Source: an uncultured Rhodocyclaceae bacterium
GTDB taxonomy: Bacteria; Pseudomonadota; Gammaproteobacteria; Burkholderiales; Rhodocyclaceae
DNA: 18,492 bases
Reading direction: 5' to 3'
Assembly (NCBI GenBank): GCA_900549295.1
Contig: URNG01000061.1
Coordinates: 1-18,492, forward strand
Shown: piece by piece, positions 13,686 through 18,492 of the stretch
How positions within the stretch are numbered: position 1 is the first letter of the stretch
How the letters are laid out: the number at the start of each line of letters is the position of its first letter
Program-made: the position numbers and the translations under genes
The notes under the pieces: model-generated
Databases searched by the model: none
What the model was told of the DNA's origin: nothing
The model's input: only the letters and a program-made list of their open reading frames with translations

Positions 13686-14510
13686 TCAGTAAATGAAGCG
13701 CGGGGCCAGGGTTTCGAGGCGGAATTCGTGCAGGATGGCTTCGGCGCGCTGGCGGGCGTTCTGGCGCGGTTTTTCATGCGGGCGGCGGCTGGCGATGATG
13801 AGTTCGTTCTTCATGGAATGCTCCCAGCCGACCAGTTCGGTGACGGTGACGTCGTAGCCGTGGGATTCCAGCAACAGGCAGCGCAGCACGTTGGTCAGGT
13901 GGCTGCCGGTTTCGCGGGTGTGGATGGGGTGGCGCCACAATTCCGCGAGCGGCGTTTGTGCCAGCGCGGCATTCTTCCCGGCGCGCAGCGCCGCCGCCAC
14001 TTCCGCCTGACAGCAAGGCACCAGCACGATGTGGCGCGCCTGGCGTTGCAAGGCGAAGCGGATGGCGTCGTCGGTGGCGGTATCGCAGGCGTGCAGGGCG
14101 GTGACGACGTCGACGCGGGCCGGAATGGCGGCGGATTGCAGCGATTCTTCCACCGTGCAGGCGAGAAAACGCATCCGCGAGAAATCCAGCCTTTGCGCCA
14201 GTTCCTGTGATTTTTCAACGAGTTGGGCGCGGTGCTCGATGCCGATCACGGCGCCGACGGGGCGCATCTTGAGGAACAGGTCGTACAGGATGAAGCCGAG
14301 ATAGGACTTGCCCGCGCCATGATCGACCAGGGTTTCCAGATCGGTCAGCAGCGGCTCGATGAACTGCGCCAGGTGATACACCTGCTTCAGCTTGCGCCGG
14401 CTGTCCTGGTTGAGCTTGCCGTCGCGGGTCAGGATGTGCAGTTCCTTGAGCAGTTCAAGGGATTGTCCGGGGCGGATTTCCGGCGGGGGAGCGGTTGGTT
14501 TTTTCGACAT
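13686..14510 (-). CDS. Class I SAM-dependent methyltransferase (PF13679-like)
   Basis: A 274-residue cytosolic protein with a Rossmann methyltransferase core. Motif I is LVDHGAGKSYLGFILYD (61-77), an acidic strand end is GIEHR (90-94), a later strand has CTVEES, and VTALHACDTATDDAI (136-150) and LVPCCQ (163-168) follow. The GAGKSYL and LHAC-D plus PCC pattern resembles PF13679 (METTL25-like) proteins; the substrate is unknown, with RNA or a protein most likely. ATG 14510 gives MSKKPTAPPP; the frame opens upstream to 14918, across a divergent gene, and is rejected. The stop is one base before the RlhA-type start, so the two are made together, supporting a role in RNA modification by context only. 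The ribosome binding site is weak. Confidence 0.85.
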   Translation of the reverse strand: MSKKPTAPPPEIRPGQSLELLKELHILTRDGKLNQDSRRKLKQVYHLAQFIEPLLTDLETLVDHGAGKSYLGFILYDLFLKMRPVGAVIGIEHRAQLVEKSQELAQRLDFSRMRFLACTVEESLQSAAIPARVDVVTALHACDTATDDAIRFALQRQARHIVLVPCCQAEVAAALRAGKNAALAQTPLAELWRHPIHTRETGSHLTNVLRCLLLESHGYDVTVTELVGWEHSMKNELIIASRRPHEKPRQNARQRAEAILHEFRLETLAPRFIY

Positions 14511-14585
14511 GGCACGATTATCGCATGGTGTCCGGCGAGGCGGGTTTTCCGCCACTCGATGAATCAACCAGCTAGGAGACACGAC

Positions 14586-14858
14586 ATGGGCAGTCTGAGC
14601 AACGAATCTTTTGAACAGTTCCTGGATTCCCTGAAAAAGGCGGGCATCGTCATTTCCAACGAAGCCGAGCTGCGCGAGCGTCTGGCCGAAGCCCAGCGCT
14701 GGCGCTATGCCTTCCAGACGCTGGCCGCCAACGGCAGGAGCATCGGCATTTCCTTCGCCGACGCCGGTTCGGACGACGCGCAGATCGAGCGCGCCTTCAG
14801 CGACTTCCAGCTTTCCGAAAAAACCCGCGCCGTGTTCTCGGCCAGCCTGGTGCACTAA
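14586..14858 (+). CDS. Small protein of unknown function (90 residues)
   Basis: ATG 14586 follows AGGAG (14574-14578) with ideal spacing, which makes this a confident gene despite its size. The frame is open back to 14223, but that part is antisense to the methyltransferase gene. The product MGSLSNESFEQFLDSLKK is soluble and charged, without signal peptide, membrane segment or cysteine. It is predicted to be helical up to about residue 50, then mixed (GRSIGISFADAGSDDAQIERAFSDFQLSEKTRAVFSAS). I do not recognise a family. It is divergent from the methyltransferase with a 75-bp gap holding a small hairpin, and it is closed by its own terminator ahead of a tRNA gene. Confidence 0.75.
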   Translation: MGSLSNESFEQFLDSLKKAGIVISNEAELRERLAEAQRWRYAFQTLAANGRSIGISFADAGSDDAQIERAFSDFQLSEKTRAVFSASLVH

Positions 14859-14901
14859 GCCAGAAATTTCCTCATTGCCGACCTCGTGTCGGAAAAAAAC
14901 G

Positions 14902-14925
14902 ACGGGTGCCGGGCGCACCCGTTTT
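14902..14925 (+). terminator. Terminator after the 90-residue gene
   Basis: ACGGGTGC (14902-14909) pairs with GCACCCGT (14915-14922) around CGGGC and runs into TTTT (14922-14925). A smaller hairpin, CCGAC with GTCGG (14878-14892), lies just upstream. Confidence 0.75.
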
Positions 14926-14965
14926 GCGTTTCTGCGGTAGACTGCGCGGCCTTTGCGATAAACCG

Positions 14966-15042
14966 GCGCCCGTAGCTCAACTGGATAGAGCAGCCGCCTT
15001 CTAAGCGGCAGGTCGGGGGTTCGAGTCCCTCCGGGCGCGCCA
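14966..15042 (+). tRNA. tRNA-Arg (anticodon TCT)
   Basis: A complete 77-base cloverleaf. The acceptor stem GCGCCCG (14966-14972) pairs with CGGGCGC (15032-15038). The D arm is GCTC/GAGC. The anticodon stem GCCGC/GCGGC encloses loop CTTCTAA with anticodon TCT at 15000-15002, reading AGA and AGG. The T arm is GGGGG-TTCGAGT-CCCTC with one G-U pair. The discriminator is G, and CCA is encoded at 15040-15042. It lies 18 bases before galE. Confidence 0.98.
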
Positions 15043-15060
15043 ATTTCCTACAGGTTCCTC

Positions 15061-16065
15061 ATGATTCTCGTGACTGGCGGCACCGGCTACATCGGCTCGC
15101 ATGCCGTGGTCGAACTTCTGGCGGCCGGCAAGGACGTGCTGATTCTCGACAACCTCGCCAACAGCAGCCGCAAGGTGCTGGAGCGGATTGCCGCGATCAG
15201 CGGCCGCGCGCCGCTGTTCTGCGAAGGTGACATCCGCGATGCGGATTTGCTGCGCGGACTTTTCGCCGGGCATCGGATCGAGGCGGTGATCCACTTCGCC
15301 GGCCTGAAAGCGGTCGGCGAATCTGTCGAAAAGCCGCTGAGCTACTACGACAACAACGTCACCGGCACCCTCGAACTGCTGCGGGCGATGGGCGAAGCCG
15401 GGGTGCGCCGGCTGGTGTTCAGTTCTTCCGCGACGGTGTATGGCGACCCGCAGAGCGTCCCCATCCGAGAGGATTTCCCGCTCCGGGCCACCAATCCCTA
15501 CGGGCGCAGCAAGCTGATGGTCGAGGAGATTCTGCGCGACCTGCAACACGCCGAGGCAGACTGGCAGATTGCCATCCTGCGCTATTTCAACCCGGTCGGC
15601 GCGCACGAGAGCGGCCTGATCGGCGAAAACCCGAACGGCATCCCCAACAACCTGATGCCGTTCGTCGCCCAGGTGGCGGCGGGCAAACGCCCGCAACTGG
15701 CGGTGTTCGGCAACGATTACCCGACGCCGGACGGCACCGGCGTGCGCGATTACATCCACGTCGTCGATCTGGCCCAGGGCCATCTGGCGGCGCTGGACGC
15801 GCTGGCGCGCAGCGGCCGGTCGCTGACGGTGAATCTGGGAACGGGGCAGGGCTACAGCGTGCTCGACATGGTGCGCGCCTTCGAGGCGGCCAGCGGCCGG
15901 CCCGTGCCGTACCGGATCGTCGCTCGCCGTCCGGGCGACATCGCCACCTGCTACGCCGACCCGGCCCAGGCCGAGCAACTGCTCGGCTGGAAGGCCCGCC
16001 GCGGCATCGCCGAAATGTGCGCCGACGGCTGGCGCTGGCAGTCGATGAACCCGGACGGGTTGTGA
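15061..16065 (+). CDS. galE: UDP-glucose 4-epimerase
   Basis: A 334-residue NAD-dependent epimerase interconverting UDP-glucose and UDP-galactose, here most likely for surface polysaccharide. The NAD site GGTGYIGSH (6-14), the serine cluster SSSATVYGD (121-129), catalytic Tyr147-x3-Lys151 (YGRSK), YFNPVGAHESGLIGENPNGIPNNL and GTGVRDYIHVVDLA are all intact, as in E. coli GalE; length is normal. ATG 15061 follows AGG (15052-15054). No other galactose or polysaccharide gene is adjacent. The start is so close to tRNA-Arg that it may be co-transcribed with it, as no promoter fits in the 18-base gap. It is convergent with the Mth938-like gene. Confidence 0.95.
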   Translation: MILVTGGTGYIGSHAVVELLAAGKDVLILDNLANSSRKVLERIAAISGRAPLFCEGDIRDADLLRGLFAGHRIEAVIHFAGLKAVGESVEKPLSYYDNNVTGTLELLRAMGEAGVRRLVFSSSATVYGDPQSVPIREDFPLRATNPYGRSKLMVEEILRDLQHAEADWQIAILRYFNPVGAHESGLIGENPNGIPNNLMPFVAQVAAGKRPQLAVFGNDYPTPDGTGVRDYIHVVDLAQGHLAALDALARSGRSLTVNLGTGQGYSVLDMVRAFEAASGRPVPYRIVARRPGDIATCYADPAQAEQLLGWKARRGIAEMCADGWRWQSMNPDGL

Positions 16066-16116
16066 TCGTGGGCCTGGAGCCATGACCCAGGCGGGGATTC
16101 AGGCAGCAGGCGTTTC

Positions 16117-16137
16117 GTTCGGGTCATGAACCCGAAC
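16117..16137. other. Hairpin between convergent galE and the Mth938-like gene
   Basis: GTTCGGGT (16117-16124) pairs perfectly with ACCCGAAC (16130-16137) around CATGA. CATGACCC (16081-16088) and GGGTCATG (16121-16128) form a further inverted repeat. There is no T tract on either strand, so termination, if any, would be assisted. Confidence 0.45.
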
Positions 16138-16176
16138 CCACAGCAGTTCAAGCCTTCAGAAGCAGTCCAAGTAATT

Positions 16177-16548
16177 TCAGGCGACGAGCAGCGCCGCCGC
16201 CACCTTGCGCCCCTCGGAGGCGAGCAGATTGTAGGTGCGGCAGGCGGCGGGGCGGTCCATGACTTCGATGCCGATGCCTTTTTGCAGGAAGGGGCGCAGC
16301 AGTTCCGGCGGCGGAAAGCGCAGGCGCGGGCCGGTGCCGAGCAGGATCACCTCGACGTCCAGATCGAGCAGCGGGCGCAGGTCGTCGGCGGCCAGCGTTT
16401 CAGAAGTGGCCCGGGTCCAGTCGGGCAGCAGCTGTTCCGGCATCACGACCAGATTGCCTGCGTATTCCTGGCCGTTGATGCGCACGGAATCGTCTTCGTA
16501 GGCGCCGATCAGATTGAGGCCGTCGGCCTTGGTGAGGTGGAGTTTCAT
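16177..16548 (-). CDS. Mth938-like domain protein
   Basis: A 123-residue single-domain cytosolic protein of the Mth938/DUF498 family (human AAMDC relative). Recognisable parts are GLNLIGAYEDDSVRINGQEY (10-29), LLGTGPRLRFPPPELLRPFLQKGIGIEVMDRPAACRTYNLLASEGRKVAAALL (69-121). The family fold is known but its function is not; members are common in proteobacteria next to unrelated genes. A TATAAT lies 27 bp upstream on the same strand. It is divergent from alaA and convergent with galE. Confidence 0.88.
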   Translation of the reverse strand: MKLHLTKADGLNLIGAYEDDSVRINGQEYAGNLVVMPEQLLPDWTRATSETLAADDLRPLLDLDVEVILLGTGPRLRFPPPELLRPFLQKGIGIEVMDRPAACRTYNLLASEGRKVAAALLVA

Positions 16549-16574
16549 TGCGGTGCAGCAAATGGGATAGTAGG

Positions 16575-16580
16575 ATTATA
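16575..16580 (-). promoter_or_regulatory. -10 box for the Mth938-like gene
   Basis: On the minus strand 16580-16575 reads TATAAT, a perfect -10 hexamer, 27 bp before the start codon at 16548. No good -35 is present at 16-18 bp, so the promoter is only a candidate. It lies in the 80-bp divergent gap with alaA. Confidence 0.4.
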
Positions 16581-16628
16581 CCTTTGCGCCCGAGGCTTGC
16601 GCCGGGCCGTCCGACCGGATTTTTCCCC

Positions 16629-17882
16629 ATGAAGCAGATCAGGAAATCAGCGAAACTGAACAACGTCCTCTACGACGTGCGCGGCCCCATCGTGGATGCC
16701 GCCAAGCAGATGGAGGACGAAGGCCAGAAGATCATCAAGCTCAACATCGGCAACATGGCGCCGTTCGGCTTCGATGCGCCGGAGGAAATCCAGCAGGACA
16801 TGATCCGCAACCTGCCGAATTCGGCGGGCTACTCCGACAGCAAGGGCATTTTCGCGGCGCGCAAGGCGGTGATGCACTACAGCCAGCAGCTTGGCATCGC
16901 CGGCGTGACGCTCGACGACATCTATCTGGGCAACGGGGCGAGCGAGCTGATCGTCATGGCGACCAACGCGCTCTTGAACGATGGCGATGAATTGCTGGTG
17001 CCGACGCCCGATTACCCGCTGTGGACGGCTGCCGTGTCGCTTTCCGGCGGCACGCCGGTGCACTACCGCTGCGCCGAGGAAAACGGCTGGCTGCCCGATC
17101 TGGACGACATCCGCGCCAGGATCACGCCGCGCACGCGCGGCATCGTGGTCATCAACCCGAATAACCCGACCGGCGTGCTGTATTCCAACGAACTGCTGCT
17201 CGGCATCATCCAGATCGCCCGCGAGCACGATCTGGTGCTGCTGGTCGACGAGGTGTACGACAAGGTGCTGTACGACGGCGTCAAATTCACCTCGATGGCG
17301 AGCCTGTCCGCCGACGTGCTGACCCTGACCTTCAATTCCCTCTCCAAGGCCTATCGCTCCTGCGGCTATCGCGCCGGCTGGATGATTATTTCCGGGCCGA
17401 AGGCCGACGCCGCCGATTTCATCGAGGGGCTGAACATGCTGGCCAACCTGAAACTCGGCTCCAACGTGCCGGGCCAGTGGGCCATCCAGACCGCGCTGGG
17501 CGGCTATCAGAGCATCAACGATCTGGTCAAGCCGGGCGGTCGCCTGTGCCGCCAGCGCGATCTGGCCTACGAGTTGATTACCCGGATTCCCGGCGTCACC
17601 TGCGTCAAGCCGCAAGCGGCGCTCTACATGTTCCCGCGCCTGGACCCGGAAATGTACCCGATTGCCGACGATCGCCAGTTCTTCATGGAAGTCCTGCGCG
17701 CCACCCGCGTCATGCTGGTGCAGGGTTCCGGCTTCAACTATCCGGACAACCAGCACTTCCGCATCGTCTTCCTGCCGCACGAGGACGACCTGCGCGAAGC
17801 CATTTCCCGGCTTGCCGGCTTCCTGGCGCAGTATCGGGGGCGTTTTGCGCGGGAAGGGGGGAGGGAGAAGGGGGAAGGGTAA
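16629..17882 (+). CDS. alaA: Alanine-synthesising PLP aminotransferase, AlaA type
   Basis: A 417-residue class I aminotransferase that makes alanine from pyruvate with glutamate as donor. It aligns well by eye with E. coli AlaA: YDVRGPIVDAAKQMEDEG (15-32), KLNIGNMAPFGFDAPEEI (37-54), DYPLWTAAVSLSGG (128-141), GIVVINPNNPTGVLYSNELL (171-190), DEVYDKVLYD (207-216), SLSKAYRSCGYRAGW (237-251; Lys240 binds PLP), NVPGQWAIQTALGGYQSI. The true family end is near LAGFLAQYRG; about a dozen extra residues (RFAREGGREKGEG) follow because the frame runs into a purine tract that carries the stop codon at 17880-17882. The start ATG 16629 lacks a strong ribosome binding site. hom follows; the alaA-hom order is common in betaproteobacteria. 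Confidence 0.94.
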   Translation: MKQIRKSAKLNNVLYDVRGPIVDAAKQMEDEGQKIIKLNIGNMAPFGFDAPEEIQQDMIRNLPNSAGYSDSKGIFAARKAVMHYSQQLGIAGVTLDDIYLGNGASELIVMATNALLNDGDELLVPTPDYPLWTAAVSLSGGTPVHYRCAEENGWLPDLDDIRARITPRTRGIVVINPNNPTGVLYSNELLLGIIQIAREHDLVLLVDEVYDKVLYDGVKFTSMASLSADVLTLTFNSLSKAYRSCGYRAGWMIISGPKADAADFIEGLNMLANLKLGSNVPGQWAIQTALGGYQSINDLVKPGGRLCRQRDLAYELITRIPGVTCVKPQAALYMFPRLDPEMYPIADDRQFFMEVLRATRVMLVQGSGFNYPDNQHFRIVFLPHEDDLREAISRLAGFLAQYRGRFAREGGREKGEG

Positions 17883-17963
17883 AACCGTCCCGCTTTTTCA
17901 CCCTTTTCCCTTCATTTTTCTCCCAATTCGACACTTTTCACCCTTCTCCTTTCACTCTTCCCC
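17851..17963 (+). repeat. Polypurine/polypyrimidine inverted and direct repeats between alaA and hom
   Basis: Positions 17851-17879 are 29 purines in a row. Beyond the alaA stop the sequence turns pyrimidine-rich, and TTTTCACCCTT occurs at 17895-17905 and 17935-17945, with the 27 bases from each start matching at 22. The purine stretch ending GGGAAGGGTAAAA is complementary to the first pyrimidine copy with small bulges, so a long imperfect stem (about 17863-17924) can form. It may end or attenuate transcription before hom. Confidence 0.65.
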
Positions 17964-17974
17964 TTTCCAAAAAA

Positions 17975-18492
<518 letters not shown>

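Noticed and set aside
14966..15060. tRNA-borne genomic island or prophage attachment site
   Set aside because: No integrase, no duplicated tRNA end and no change in gene character on either side.
16647..17780. A 377-codon minus-strand open frame opposite alaA
   Set aside because: Antisense to a complete aminotransferase; the composition is that of a shadow frame.

Overview
The window is about 18.5 kb of GC-rich chromosomal DNA. It most resembles a betaproteobacterium, probably of the Rhodocyclales or a neighbouring respiratory group. The evidence is the family content and gene order: azurin, a tetraheme NapC/NirT cytochrome, map followed by glnD, YaeQ, and an AlaA-type aminotransferase followed by hom. 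This placement is inferred from recognition, not from a search.

Layout. Positions 1-1317 hold the 3' part of a HAF-repeat autotransporter. An azurin gene (1534-1986) follows, closed by two hairpins, and then an MgtC/SapB-type membrane protein (2236-2925) with its own candidate promoter and palindrome. On the minus strand, map and glnD (6291 down to 2933) form a coupled pair sharing one base. Divergent from map is a solitary rmlD (6483-7373). Next come a DUF4395-type membrane protein (7480-7899) with a good sigma-70-like promoter, and a periplasmic electron-transfer pair: a monoheme cytochrome c (8060-8413) and a NapC/NirT tetraheme quinol dehydrogenase (8465-9067). From 9237 to 11533 runs a plus-strand block of a small unnamed protein, an HDOD protein that overlaps it, yaeQ, and a membrane-anchored OmpA-domain protein. 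A short repeat-bearing spacer (11583-11761) precedes the minus-strand pair of a PF13679-like methyltransferase and an RlhA-type U32 protein. A 90-residue unknown protein, tRNA-Arg(TCT), galE, a Mth938-like protein, alaA and the start of hom complete the window.

How the genes work together. Azurin, the monoheme cytochrome and the NapC/NirT protein are periplasmic or membrane electron carriers of a respiratory, probably nitrogen-oxide-using lifestyle, but no terminal reductase lies here. GlnD controls PII signalling. AlaA and Hom belong to amino-acid biosynthesis. RmlD and GalE make sugar-nucleotide precursors for surface polysaccharide. RlhA, and perhaps its coupled methyltransferase, modify RNA.

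No insertion sequence, prophage, CRISPR array or clear genomic island is visible, and most of the window is ordinary core genome. The points most worth a second look are: a class I cytochrome c without a distal methionine beside NapC/NirT; the RlhA-methyltransferase coupling; the small protein fused by overlap to an HDOD gene; and a polypurine/polypyrimidine inverted repeat that runs through the end of alaA and leaves hom without a visible ribosome binding site. I did not find a system I can confidently call undescribed.
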